Part shown: in pieces, positions 36,101 through 48,900 of the stretch
Position numbering within the stretch: position 1 is the stretch's first letter
How the letters are laid out: every line of letters begins with the position of its first letter
From: Dipylidium caninum
Taxonomy: Eukaryota; Platyhelminthes; Cestoda; Cyclophyllidea; Dipylidiidae
DNA length: 64,000 nucleotides
Assembly: GCA_017562135.1 (NCBI GenBank)
Contig: QEYB01001217.1
Coordinates: 186,001-250,000 of the forward strand
Direction: 5' to 3'
The notes under the pieces: generated by a model
Told to the model about the DNA's origin: nothing
The model's input: the letters and a program-made list of their open reading frames with translations, nothing else
Database searches by the model: none
Translations under genes and position numbers: made by a program

Positions 36101-36637
36101 AGAAGAGTTTCTCGTCCTCTCCGTTGCCGAGAACACGTAGGAATTAGGGAACTTTGTTTTTCCATTTATTACCGTCTGGAGGTTTCTACCTTTTACTTTA
36201 TTCGAGTTCGTAGTTATAAGACGTGAAGTATATTTGAGGCATATCGTGTCTTCTCGTCACTCTTAACTGGTTGTTGTAGCATAACTATCCTTGAAGTGAG
36301 CAGGCATTAGGCGTTTGTACTGTCAGTCTGTCTCCCCTGATTCTTCAGCGTTAAGATGTTACAGTGTGGTGTAGTGTTTACTTGGTCGCCTTGGTTATGC
36401 ACGGATGACATATCGTTTAATCATCTTAAGAGCGGCATCGTGGCGTTTAGAAGTAGTTGAATGTAAATTTTTAATTTTTTGTAGATGATGATGTGGTTCG
36501 CCCTCGCCGCCTTTTACCGTTGGCCCTGGCGGGTAGGACTTCTGCCACTGGCGGTTGGGGTTTTCGCAGAGGCATACACAGAACAGATTGACAATCTTGT
36601 TATTCCCCTTCTTGTGATGTCTCTTTTGCCTTCATGA
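33152..36637 (+). CDS. DOLK: dolichol kinase
   Basis: ER multi-pass membrane enzyme that phosphorylates dolichol with CTP, supplying dolichyl phosphate for N-glycosylation, O- and C-mannosylation and GPI anchors. Exons: 33152-34191, 34689-34839, 35336-35484, 36485-36637; junction phases 0, 1, 0; stop TGA 36635-36637. Most of exon 1 is strings of hydrophobic helices. Matches to animal DOLK run in order: LAECLIGWTLLVIHTVWDFS (family ...LSIHATVWDRYS); LRKLFHLLAGVVYTTGLL (ARKYFHLIVVATYIPGII); FRDSRDSGEIIFTPIALLLG (LDERDSGPLILTHIYLLLG); VITIALGDSVAALVGRRWG (VLAVGVGDTVASIFGSTMG), part of the CTP-binding loop; YRWPGTHRTLIGS; and FAEAYTEQIDNLVIPLLVM. A one-base frame break lies between 33376 and 33421. 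No in-frame ATG exists before the conserved N-terminus, and the frame opens at the acceptor at 33151, so the start must come from an upstream exon or a spliced leader. Confidence 0.93.
34969..35717 (+). repeat. inverted duplication, arm A (inside DOLK)
   Basis: Covers the 3' half of DOLK intron 2, the whole of exon 3 (35336-35484) and the first 230 bases of intron 3. Read on the opposite strand, 41032-41787 is the same sequence with scattered substitutions and small indels, by eye around 90 percent identical. Identity starts near ATATATTTCTTCCATTT and ends at GGCCACTGTGG. This arm is the functional parent because its exon is intact. Confidence 0.93.
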
Positions 36638-39146
36638 TTTAAAACCCACCGTCACTCACAGTTGTAGCCCGCTTTTCACAAAACATAACGCATGCCAAAA
36701 TGATAGGCGTCGCACGGACCTAGTGGCTTGTGAGCCCGTCTTTGGGGAGGACGAATGATGGAGTGATATTGAAAGGAAGTGCTACAGATGTGTTATCGCA
36801 TTTATACACGGCGCCTTGTCGCATTTATTTATGCAATCTGACGCGATGGTGAGAGAACATCTTTTCCACCTGCTGGTTGGTTGAGCAGAAGGTGGAGGTT
36901 TATGTGTATTCAAGCTTGCTTTAACGGAACACATGTTAATTCCTGTTACGCTTGTTGGTGTTCTGCGGCGCTAAGCGAAGTATTTCCTTGGTTGTGGGGA
37001 GGATGACAAGAAGCGAGCCCACTGGGCTTTTTCGTCGCTGTCGAGGCACTTGAATGCCACTCACTTGTCTAGCCGCTTCTAGATTGGCATTTCACGGAAA
37101 TGAACTTCGTACTCTCGGTGGCTGGCTCTTAGATCCTCGAAACTGGGACTTCTCTTGCATGGAAAAGTTGAACTACGGAAATGAGCATTTTACGGTCGAG
37201 GACATGTGGCGAACACGTCGATCCTTGTTGGGCTCCGAAAGTTGTATTAGCTGGGCTCGGGATTCCACCTTTCGACTATTTGGGTGACATTCAAGCCGCG
37301 GCGGTCGGGTGTGGCACGATTCGCGCACGCTTTTTCACTAAACGGCGGTTCTTCAAATTTTAATATGTTTACGCCTAGCTGCGCTAACTCAGAGCCCTGC
37401 CAACGAAGCGCCGAAACCTCCTTCGTGCTAAATGTCGATTTGCGTCGGCTCTGCTGCGTCGCATTCAGACTCATGGGGTGGGATTGAGGGAGAGGACGCA
37501 TAAGTTGGGGGGTGAGCGTAGACGTTTAGGAAGGTGATGTGAGAAAGAGAAAATTGACACTGGTTTCATCGTGCGAACTACAAATTCCGCGGTCCGAGAA
37601 ACCCGATGCACGCCTTCGACAGCCGAGCTTACGGCGGTTTAGTATTCAAGTTTTGCAAATGCCGCATAATTTTCTCATTCTCCTAGTTCATCTGCCACCT
37701 AACAAAGGCCAATAACTACACTTTCCGTCATCTAGTTTGGATGATTTACTGAAGCCCATTCCATGAGAGTTGGCTTATAAGACAGGAGGAAAGCTTGGGA
37801 ATGTCTGAGGAGGGGCCTATTGCTCCCGTGTTGTGGATGGCGTTCTGCATATACGATCACCAGATTCTGAAGAATAGAAATATAACAACTCCGAAAATAT
37901 GTGCCCTATTTTTTCTCGGATATGGTGTGCTCGCAACCGGTAAAATGGCCTCCCAGTCAAATGCTTCGACAGTCACGTCTGCATCTCACTACTATTTGTC
38001 AACTGCGACGTGTGAGGGGAGACTGCGAATGCTGGAGATTGGCTGACATGCGCCTCGCCGTCAATGTTGATTGATTCATGAGCTTCAGGACTATTCTCTC
38101 GCCTCTCTACCCTTCATCAGGGTTTATCAAAGGGCCGTATTTGAACGCCAGCGTGTTGAATACATCAGTTGCATGTGCTTTTGTCAACGGCGACAGTCGA
38201 CCCACGAGGTGAACGCGTTGGCCAGTCGATGTGTTTTTTGCCCTACTTCTTCCTACTTCCTACTTCAATTTGCTAGCACGGAATAACCGACTACGTAATT
38301 TATTCATCACAATTTCATAATTGTTTGGGCAATAGGGGACCATTGTGCTACAATTACTATAATTTGTATACCTGCTCTACTTGAAGAGCGCAACTCTCAA
38401 GTTATTTGGCGGAATCGTGATGGGAACAACTCTGCTACCAATGTTATTTAGACCTATTCTCGGTATTTGTCTCAACTCAGTGGCTTAAACACTGAGTTGA
38501 GATTATTTCAAGCCTAGAAATTATGGTGTCAATCAGAGAAGAATGTCGGCGACCAACAAGGCGATTTTCCTCACTGCCATTTATGGAAAAAAGGCGCACA
38601 AAAGACGCTTCTGCCTCGCGTCACTCAGTATGCCTTTGAATCACTTGTTGCATTCCATCAACCTGTCACTGATTAATCTGCCATATGCCGTATGGGTAAG
38701 GAGCTTTTAAGCCTCGGTGTGGGGGCTTGAATGATAAAATGATCGGCTTTGATCTGCCGTGGATGATAAGAACATGCCGGTACTTAAATTGAAATCCTCT
38801 TGACTTAAATGTGGCCTTTAGAAGTTGATTGCTTCACAAATTAACAACATCTATATATCCTTGAATTGCCCACTTATTTTCAGATTGTTTCTGATAGAAT
38901 AGCATAGGATGTTCCTGCACAGCATTTCAGGGATTTTAACACCAATTATCCGCAAGACCGTGCTACAAGCATAAGATGGCGTTGGATCAGCCACCATAGC
39001 TGTTAAATGGTGAAGTTATGAATTAATATAAAACCGCAATTTACGATTTATACGAATAAGCAAAGTAATTAAAGTGTCTAAAACGATAATGCCGATCGGA
39101 GTCAAGACAAAGTGGTCAATAATTGTCACGTGGCTACGGTGTTGGC
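36638..39146. other. intergenic sequence
   Basis: No gene I can support. Open frames at 37054-37287, 37795-38046 and 38071-38286 are unremarkable. It contains the DOLK 3' untranslated region, but no canonical AATAAA was seen just after the stop. Confidence 0.45.
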
Positions 39147-40411
39147 ATGTCCAAGTGTCGTGACGAGCTTCAGGACCATGTAAAGGACGAGGGAGACTGT
39201 GTTGGTGAACAGCGTATTAAATGGTGTGTTCGATGAATAGTCGCCTTTTTCTATGCTAATTTCCTTTAGGATATGCCCCGAAGGACCGCATCATCCAGAG
39301 TACTTTCAAAATTCCACCTTGGTAGGTTGTCGCTTCGTATGATGTTCTAAATTTTAAAATAATTATTGTCGCAATTTTCTCATACACTTAAATAACTTTC
39401 TAATAATAAATTTGTAATCGAAACGCAAGTATTGCATATCCTTAAAAGCGGCCTAAATTAAAACGGGGTTTTTGACAAAAGATGACAAGGTGAACGAAAA
39501 TTTTGGAATTTTGAAGCAATTTTGCTGAGTTTGGGGACCACTATAACCTCATCATCCGGCTTTTATATCATAAATTTTGTTTTACCTGAAAGACCAAAGA
39601 AGCGGAGTACATTTTTGCAAGTAAAACCCCCGAACATTGGAAGTTACATATACCAAATAAAAGTCCCCTTGATCCTTACCGAAGATGGATGCTGGATAGA
39701 AGGGGGCTTCGTCAAGACAACTGGTACAACGCCCCCAATGATTGCGCAGAAAATGTCGAACAGGTAGTTAGTGTAATATGGGTTGAATGATGATGAAATT
39801 CACGACCTTTAGTTATGTATTTTCTTAGAAATACCTTATATTATCCCCCTTTGGTCTGAAATCAAACTATATTTAATTATGTTTTGGTACATTATTGCAA
39901 CGAAACAATACCACTATAATATCATTATTCTGCATTATGTCATTATTTTTTACTATATATTTTAATTAGAATAGTGTCAAGGTTGTACAGTAACAGTGTA
40001 TCATTCAAACCAAAAGTACTTCACAAAAGTCTTTGCACTTAAAATGATGCTTTGTATTCTGAATTGAGCATGGAGAGAGTAAATCTATTTCAGAAAAATC
40101 TTTCAATCTAGAGATTTTACAAGCCTTACTATAAAGAAAATTGCCACAACCTGATTCCTCTCTCCGAGAGGCTTACAGACTTCAGACAAAGGCACCCAGG
40201 TCGATTGCTTAACGATTTTGTTTATCGAGTTCCGGACTATTACCTGAAGCACAAGGAGGAGACGAAGATGGCATGTTTTTGTGATAACCTGCCACCATAT
40301 AAACCGCCTTCGAAGGAGAAGATTTCCGAGGGTTGTCTAAAGCGATTTCAATTTATGGCCAATAATTACCGCACATTTGACGATGGATATGCTGTTGATT
40401 TTAACCATTAG
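39147..40411 (+). CDS. hypothetical small spliced protein
   Basis: I do not recognise the family. Proposed exons: 39147-39223 (ATG start), 39270-39321, a third exon ending at 39763 whose 5' edge is unresolved (open frame from about 39522), and 40114-40411 (stop TAG 40409-40411). Exons 1 and 2 join in phase through a 46-nt intron to encode GEQRIKWICPEGPHHPEYF. Exons 3 and 4 join in phase 2 through a 350-nt intron with GTAGTT donor and CTAGAG acceptor, giving MSNRFYKPYYKENCHNL. The protein is rich in Tyr, Pro, Lys and Cys, hydrophilic, with no membrane segment; the C-terminal exon includes DFVYRVPDYYLKHKEETK and ends NNYRTFDDGYAVDFNH. Composition recalls small axonemal microtubule-inner proteins, but that is only an impression. 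The last exon and the exon 3 end are the best supported. Confidence 0.55.
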
Positions 40412-41031
40412 CCCTTTACAAGTACGGTCTCATTGATAAATATATTCTCTAAGTCTGGGTAGTTTATTTGTCAAGAAATTGAGACAAAATAGAGAGACTG
40501 AAAACGTCTTAGCAGACACACCGGAATTGATGCCAGGTGCATGTGCTTTGGTGATCCAAAGACGAAGGTCATCAAGAATTAATTCTAGGTTGGAGAGATA
40601 GGAAAGATTAATTTTCTTCGTGCGACATCCTTAATCATGTAACGTCTAGGGATTTTTCTATAAAGTTCTGGAACAGAAACATGTTCTGACGAAAGGCAAT
40701 GTAATTATCCATTTTTTAATGACAATTGACCATATCTCAATGCATAAAGATGCGGTGCAAAGGTAGACAGGATTTCTCATCGAGTCGAAATACATCCCCA
40801 CCTGTTTGGCTGCGACTAGGTGGTGCGTAAGCCTCATGTCATTCATAAAGTGGTTCAACGATGTTTCATGTCCATGCATAACCAAGACGGCCAAGTAACA
40901 AAGCTGAAGAATTCAGATCAGACAGACTGACAGTACCAACAACTAATGCCTTTTTTCTTCAAAAATATTTCCGCTACAACCAGTTAACGGCCAATCGGCA
41001 TCACATTCCATATACACTCATGATGCATTCA
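40412..41031. other. intergenic sequence
   Basis: Nothing coding supported between the hypothetical gene and the inverted DOLK copy. One 78-codon minus-strand frame is unremarkable. Confidence 0.45.
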
Positions 41032-41787
41032 CCACAGTGGCCTAAATTGAATGAAGGGTACGTAGTTACTCCTGCTACCATGTCTGCACAAGATCCACAA
41101 TGTGCTCCCGACTTTCAATCCGGTCGTTGATGGTTGGGTTCATTTCGTGATCAAGTGACGAATGAAGGTGACCAACAGTGCTACCCTCATCCTCTCGCGA
41201 TCTCACAATTTGATTGCATGCTTCCAGGCCAATACGGACCAAAATAGAATGTGTTTACGCACCTGAGAGACGAATGAAGCGGCGGAGCCGATGAGAGTGC
41301 GATGAGTGCCCGGCCATCGGTAGCTCAGGTGGCCCATCGACGACCGACTAAAGCTGCCACGCTGTCGCCTAGCGCTATTGTTATTACACCGCTCCAAGCC
41401 CGAGGTGGCACTGATAAACAGGAAATCAAGCGTACGCTACGTTAAATAGTAAACTGCCTCGAAATAAATGGAGAAACCAGGATATTAATACTTTTGTGCT
41501 ATTATCCATGTCACTGTCGTAACCCCCTCTTTTTTCTAATTTGTCAGAAAAAGGGAAAATAAGCGTATACGTCAAAGCATATTCCCGAAACTGTTAACAC
41601 CAATAATGATATGAAAGAAGTTAAGAAGTATTTCGAGAAGAAAACCACATTTCGGTAAAGTCGTTTTGTAAAAACTTATCCACTTGAGTGTACTTCGGTT
41701 GATGGATAGTAATATTCGGATATATACACATACATATATATATATTATCACACAATCGACGCAATTTAAAATGGAAGAAATATATAC
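41032..41787 (-). repeat. inverted duplication, arm B (copy of DOLK segment)
   Basis: Reverse-complement copy of 34969-35717 lying 5.3 kb downstream of it. It includes intron-derived sequence on both sides of the exon copy, so it arose by DNA duplication with inversion and not by reverse transcription. The (AT)n run next to the left end of arm A is also copied here (about 41740-41760). Confidence 0.93.
41263..41410 (-). pseudogene. broken copy of DOLK exon 3
   Basis: Copy of the 149-nt exon that encodes the CTP-binding loop and the WPGTHRTLIG motif of dolichol kinase, but 148 nt long. One G is missing from the GGGG run after the GRR codons (copy reads CGATGGGCC where the parent has CGGTGGGGCC), which breaks the frame and leads to TGA. 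The acceptor is altered to TTTATCAG but the donor (CAG, GTGCGT) is kept. No other DOLK exon accompanies it. If it were ever spliced it could act only as a decoy exon; no coding function is expected. Confidence 0.88.
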
Positions 41788-42962
41788 CGATTATGACATG
41801 AATGAGTCTTTCAAATTACTCTTCTAGTTTTTTACCCAGGAAAAACTCAGAATTTTTAGCAGCAACAATCAACTTTAGAGGTTTCCTTAGCGAATGCAAA
41901 TGTAGACTAATTTTCTTAAGTCCCCGGTCGTAGTCACGAATGATACAATATACGTGGAAGTACCAAAATTTCCGATATTCTCCAAAAACGGGGTGCCTGA
42001 TTTTTGCGGTTTGTTTCGATATTCTGCTCATAGTGTTACACAAGTGAGGAATGAATTCGAAGGCTGATAAAAAGTGGAATAACTGGTGAATTCTCAATAT
42101 TTCTCAAGTCCCTCGTGAGCTCTACCGGTTAAGCTACATCCATCTACGTGACAGGTATCTAGCGTCATGTAACGGAATGGCATGGTCGTGACAAGTGTTT
42201 GTCATGTACCTTCACTTAGCGATTAATAGGGCCCAGCAAACACTTTGATACGTTGGTGTAGAAAGATATATTCTGAGTGATTCTTTTCAAAGCAACCTGT
42301 ACATGTTGGACATAATGGTTACACCTTTCAAAATTAGTTTTCTATAATGAATTTTGTAACATTGAAAGCTTACCAAAGTATTCAGGAGCAAGAAATTATA
42401 GACATATAAAAACGTCATTGCTTTTGATGTCAGTGGATTTACTGTCTAACTCAAAATGCAAAACGGCTTAGGGAAATGAAAATCTAGACGTTTATAGCTC
42501 GATTCCGGACATATTAACAGTGGCTACGTGATATTAGGCGAAAGGATAGCATGGAGGTAACAAGATCCCAGGGTCTTCTGTTAATCGAGAAAGGCGTGAG
42601 CCAGCGTAAACGTAAACGGTGAAATGATTAAATAACTTTCACTGACAAAGTAAGTAAGTACAAAACAATAAAAAAGAATTGGAACGCCTATAATATAGCC
42701 TGAAACTTATCAAGATGAAGGATTAGTATTATTTCAAAAACCATTTCGTCAACAAGGCTTATATATTTAACTGAGGGACGTACCTATCACCCTATGAAGC
42801 CTCCCACCCTCCCCTGTCCACAAATAATAGTAAAATAAATATTCCTTGGATAAGCAAGCATTAAGTAATGAAATATCATTGCATTGACGTCTTCAGCAGC
42901 AGGACGCCCGTTTTACTTAACACATACCAAGAGCAGACTCTTTAGGTTCATGGGGCTGGACG
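41788..42962. other. intergenic sequence upstream of WDFY3
   Basis: Should contain the WDFY3 promoter or an earlier 5' exon; the last bases are a CTCTTTAG acceptor at about 42938-42945. A minus-strand frame at 41816-42097 has no support as a gene. Confidence 0.4.
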
Positions 42963-45900
42963 ATGAGATCGGTTTCAAATCTACAAAAACAGGTTAAACA
43001 ACTAATGGAAGATGACCAAAAAAATATTTGCAAGTTAAATAAACTGCTCTCATTGTGCAAGAGGTGTCGCGACTCCGCTAAACAAGAAGAAACCATCTAC
43101 AGCACACTTCCGTTGTTCAACGAAGTGCGATTTATCTTATTTGCCATATGTTGCATTTAGATTTTCCATACCTCTACCGTTCAGGAGATCTTTGACTATT
43201 TTCCTGATGTCCACATTTTCTGTGCGCTCGTGTCGAGCTTGTTTGTCAAAGAAATTCGGATCCGCGCAATCGACCAAACTTCTGGTAAGCCTTTTTGTGT
43301 CGCTAAGCTCTTGTAGAAGATGGAAGTAAATTAATAGCATCGTTCCTGGAAGATGGGCTACATGACTCCTTGCAGCACATTGAAGACTCTGTGACTCCCC
43401 CATTTGGTCAAATGCCGAATGGAAATCTTCTTTTACTCACATTGGAAAAGCTTTCTGTCAGTGCAAGCCTTTTGGAATGCATGTCTGCAGCTGGAGTTCC
43501 CTCAACCCTCGTAAAATGCCTTTACATTTTTCTTGACTTGCCAGCTGCCATCAGTCATGACGCTCTTAAGAACAGAACGCATTTGCAACGGAAATTTACT
43601 CAGGTAGGCAGCACATGGTTTTGCCTATCTTTTGTATTGTAGCTGCTGCAGCATTTTTGCCTATCCTCAGTAGCTGTCGACGAAATGGTCAATACTGATG
43701 CTTTAAGACATCTTTTTAGTGCAGCAGTGGATCCCTGCCAAGCTTCAAACGCATTTTGGCGCAAAAGCAGTTGTATGATTCTAGCTACTTTGGCTCAGAA
43801 TTGTTTGACACAACACGTAGTTCAGTACGCCCACGGTAAATATCAGTAGTAGTATTTTCAAAACTAATTCTTGCATCCGTACCTATTAATCTTGGAAATT
43901 CTTTTTTTTCAGACGCTGCATGTATCAACGATTATGTAGAACGTTTGCGTCAGATGCAGTTACCCAAAGCCGACTCATTAGAAGCCTTCATTTCTCTTTT
44001 CCAAATTTTGTCGGAGTCTTCCTCAGCATCCTCGCAGTTGCTGGATGATTTTTATACCGCCGGTGGCTATACCTTATTAACGGACTACTTACTGAGGTAA
44101 GTTTTTCCTCTTTTGATTTTTATCATAAAACTCTTGGATATTTCTTTAGGTTACCATTATTTCCAGCTACAATGTTATAATTTCGTTCTTTGCCTTTCTT
44201 GGTTTCTGTCCTTCATCCGAGGAGGCGTATATACCGTGCCATCCAGTCTTTTTTATATGGTGATTTCATGCAACGATTGACAATTACTCACTCTAACATA
44301 TCCGTATATTTTATATGACATTAATATTTGCCGTTTTCTCAGAACAATAATATTGCGCACATGGGAAGTTAATTCAGGAACCTAAATTACGTAGACTTGC
44401 GCTTTAGCCCTTTGCCTTAAGAAGAGTCACCCCAACTATTTATATCTTCTTGCAAATCGGTTTTCGATGGAAAACAATGTAATTTCGTCTACACTCATTT
44501 TCGGCAATGTGGTCGTAATTGCAGATTAAACCTTTGGTAATTAATAATAAAGAGAATTACAGAGTTCTTAGATTTCTGTGCCAACCTTATTTCCATATGG
44601 AGATGAACCAGTAGTGTATGTTTTTAAGGAACTCTTCCTTAAGAATGTTAAAATTGGAAAGCTTGTCGGTTATCTATGCAACTAATACTATCATTATCAT
44701 AGAATCATAACGTGTTTCGTGTAATTTGTGACATGATTGACTTGATACATTTTATACCATTATCAACTTGATGATTGCGAAATATTGCCCATATTGATTT
44801 ATTCAGTGGTTTTTTGTAATGATACTTTTTGGCTGGATTTTGAACTCTTTCACGTGAGGCATCTTGGCTTTTTTCAGAAGACTAAATACTTTTGGTAGTA
44901 ATTTACTAAGATATTTGTAGAGAAGATAGAGATTTGTTACCTATGAATTGCCACAGGCGCTTATTTTCCTCCCTCTCCTGTCCTTTTAATCGCGCCAAAT
45001 TATCCTCTGCCTTCTCTGGTTTTATCTTCGTTTATGTGAGGTGTCAGCCACCTCTTTTCACTTTTGGACCAACAGAATTTATTCGGGATTATTTAACGGT
45101 AGACATTTTAGTAAATGCCATATAGGCTAAGTATTTTTACTCTTTACGCGGCCTTTAATTTTTACACATTATAGAGCATTAAACAATAACCTCAAATGCA
45201 TAATTTCAAGGACTTCAAACTATTTTATGTTAAATTTTCGGTAAAAAACGAGTCCTATTTGTATGGTAAGACTTGAGTCAAGTGTGCTATTTAGTACCGA
45301 ATAATAGATCAACCTCCTATCTTTAACATACTTTGAACTAGTGTATATTTGGTCAAACTATTAGAAAATTTTTTCCGGGGTTTCAGTTAGGTTAGGCGTA
45401 ATTTCATTACTAGAAAGTATGATTGAACCGCGTTGGACAACTCGGCCTTCCCAATAGTTGGTATTTTTATTTGAATAATGTTTGGATAGGCTGACCGTTT
45501 GAATTACTTTCCACGACACGCGACTTACATGACTGTCCCATTGTTTTAGATTACTGACCAGTAGTACTTCTTCGTTGAGCATCTGAAATACTTAATGTTT
45601 CAAACTTTTATCCTCCCTTACTGGAGTCGGTTCAACTTCATTAAAATCCATGATTTCTAAGTCTTCCAGCATTTTTATTTGTCATTCAATCGGTCTATAT
45701 GAGAAATATGGCAGATGGATATTTCGCTATCATCGCGTCACTGTAAGTGATAATAAGCGCATAAGGTCGACTCAAACCGTATTCCAACAGGGGCTCTTTC
45801 CTTTGTTCAATTATTCCTTTTTTCTTATTACATACAGGTTGATTTTGTTTAACGATTAACGACTACGGTTGTTTAGTCGAGCAAATTCGGCATTTTATTC

Positions 45901-48900
45901 CTTAAATTGACATTGAATAGTCCACCATTAAACATAAAATACGGAATTCCTAGATATGGGTTTGTCAGGCTTTAGATGCAATACTTTTCTTCAAGCTTCT
46001 GCTTTTGAACTCCTGAACAGACTCACTTGAAAACAACGATTACTGGATTGTGTGAAGTATAATTCATTTTGAATTTAAGGAAATTAAGTTGCACTATCTT
46101 TTCCTTATGCTAAAAATGCGTGGACTACTCGATTTTCCTCACATATCCCTTTGAGAAGTACATGTCATCTTTGTGAAACTCTTCCTTTATTACCTTTAAC
46201 ACCTACCGGGTATTAAGGTTAATTTATCGTCTGAAGACATAATTAGGGGTTTTTCGTATTACTGAAATCACACTAACCAATTATAATATCTTCCTACTAT
46301 TACTTTGCCAATCTGTATTTTTTTGTTTCTTCGTAAGAGTAATTTAAGTCCTCATCGAAATAGTTCTGGGGGTACATTTATACTGTGAATTTTTGCGGGA
46401 GTCGTAGGTAATCACTGACTGATGGACACAGTTTATAATCAATCGGACATTTACTGGGTGCATCGCACTCTCGTCAAAGTATTTCTGTATCATATTTCAC
46501 ACTCGGCCTACACAAGGATGTTTCTCAATTCTGCACTTTTGTAACAGACAGGAAACGCAGCGGGTGCGATCTCTCTCTGCCTTGTGTGCTAAAAGTCATC
46601 TTCCAAAATCGAAAGCCTTGTCAAGATAATTTTTCCATTAATAGGTACACTGAGTGATTAAGTTTTCGAATGTGAAAGTTTAAATTAAAACATGGTTACC
46701 CGTGTCTTTGTCTGATGTATATTAGTAATATGTAAACAAATTATATACTTCGGTTACCCACATGCAGTTACATTTCGTAAAACTTGGTGAGAATAATTGA
46801 AAAATCACCGCCAGGTTTTGTAATTAATCCACATTTCAAACCAAAACTGCCTAGAGGGGCATCAACAACGATAGAGAATCTCCTCATTTCATATTCGGTG
46901 CTGTCATAATGCTAGTTATGGAGTGTTTTTTATATTGTCATACTAGACGTAACTGAAATCCCCAGTGCAACACGTCAGTGTAATTTTACCGAAACCCTTG
47001 TTCATATTAAAAATGTTTGTAACATTAGAGCTGATTCAGACTATTTGGGCACAAGTCACAGCGCTTTTAGGGATAATTCCTACGATGATCTGAATTTACG
47101 GGTGTGAAGGATATTCGTGTGGTCAGAATTTTGTGTACCTTTTTGGGTAGCAATGAAAGTAGAGAGAAGCTGGTTGTTGAAGTCTGATAGCAAATTTTTG
47201 AGCATTCGAGGATCATTGATAGTAAAAAGTTGATCAGCCTCAAGGTAGGTAAACAGAGATTTAATAGCTAACTTTACGTCATTTTTTGCAAAACAACGAG
47301 AATAAACGGGAAATATCTTTAAAAAAATTGGATTATGAGAATGAGAACCACTTACGCCCTACTAATATCCGTCTCACTCTATTTGGGCAACTTGATAAGT
47401 TTATGCGTACGTGGGGCATTGAGGCGTTTAGAAAATAGTGTTTCATCTCGAGTTGTTAACCATGTAATTGCTTATATTACAACAAAATATCGTAATAGTA
47501 ATTGTAAACGTGTTTTTATTATAGCAGGTAATCTAGTTGTCAAATATCTAAACGCCTCCGTAATTGATACCTACCTACAACAGTTTTCTTGCTTACCATA
47601 ACCGTAAAAATAGCTGATTTACCCAGTGGAGGGGTTTTTTTAAACTTCTGCAACAAGCTACTTTTTCTGTATACGAAAAAACAAGGGTAGGACAATCTGT
47701 GCTTAAGGAGAGTGCCCTGCCTTTTGGGCTATTCATTGAAGACCTCCTTCATCCGCCGCTGATGAGTTCGGGTGGTTGGTTGCATTGCGCAGGAAAGTCA
47801 CCACCTGTTGCCGAGACGAAGTGTTCCCAAATTAGCATGACATCCGCTCCAGAAAAGCATTAGGCATTCGTTTTGTTCACGGAAAACCACCTTTATTTGT
47901 CAATCCTCCCGAGCTATTTGAATTTGTACTCGCCTTTCATTTGCTAGCCAACGACAGCGGCAATCAAGTAAGTAGATAAAGCTGAAGCTGTTATTTTTAA
48001 AGCACTAGTATACAGAGAATTCCTAGTGTTTTATTCTTATATCTGTGAGTCGATTGGCTTCACTGTCCTTCTGCTACCCCAAAAAGAGATTAGAAAACGT
48101 ATACACAGTCCCGCGCATCTGTTTTTCAACTTCATACCCACCTGCACCAGCCAGGCAGTTTATGTGGTACAATTGCTCTTACTGCAGATGTTGTTCTTTT
48201 TATACTGAAAATAATATGGCGCCTTTAGGCTTATCTCTGCATTCCTTCTGAAAGCATATTTATGTCACTACTCTGTATCCCATCACCCTTACTTTTACTT
48301 CACTAATTGCTCAAGGGCTGTCCCCAGTTCTTTCATTTCCTGCTAACGATATCCTCGCAATTTACACAACGCAATTCTGGATCATTAAGCCGCTCTCTTC
48401 AATTCCTCTCTTGTAAATAACAACTCTACTTATGAGAGCGACAATCGTCACGATTGGTTTTTCTACTGCATATTTAGTCTAAACTGCACGGATGGATAGA
48501 CGAATTGTTTTTTTCTCCCGGTCAACTTAACTCCAAATTATCACCTTCAAAAATGCCTTTTCTGTCTAGGTATGAACTGGAGGAGGGGGAGGAAGCACGG
48601 ACCTTTTGTCAACGCTTGGCTCTACTCTTGGGTGACCTTGTCTATGTGGGGTCAAAGGAGTTACGTGCAAAGAACAACGCTGTCGTAGAGGTCTTCCAAC
48701 TTCCCGGATTCCGACTCAACATTCCCAGAGCTAAAGGTGAAAGGTGGTCTTCTCTATTCTATTCACCTGTTTTTTAGGGAAACGGTATGCGATTCACCAC
48801 CTCTTCTAACACAGTAAAGCCATTCAAATAAAATAACCGAAATTACTGCTATTTTAAACTTGATTATAACTATTTTCCATTAGTGACTATGACAAGTTAG

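Larger units (their letters stand above)
44097..48569. other. WDFY3 intron 5
   Basis: Intron of 4.5 kb, AT-rich. The exon before it ends in AG and the exon after it starts with G, restoring an Arg codon where the orthologue has Arg as well. It contains the coding-like segments at 47067-47267 (-) and 47864-47967 (+), listed separately; elsewhere I see nothing. Confidence 0.8.

Noticed and set aside
41203..41397. Open frame on the minus strand sharing a peptide with DOLK
   Set aside because: Not a second DOLK gene: it is the frameshifted exon copy in the inverted duplication and has no other DOLK exons around it.
42090..42150. tRNA-like A-box sequence on the minus strand (TAGCTTAACCGG)
   Set aside because: No matching B-box, acceptor stem or cloverleaf could be found at the right distance, so it is probably chance.
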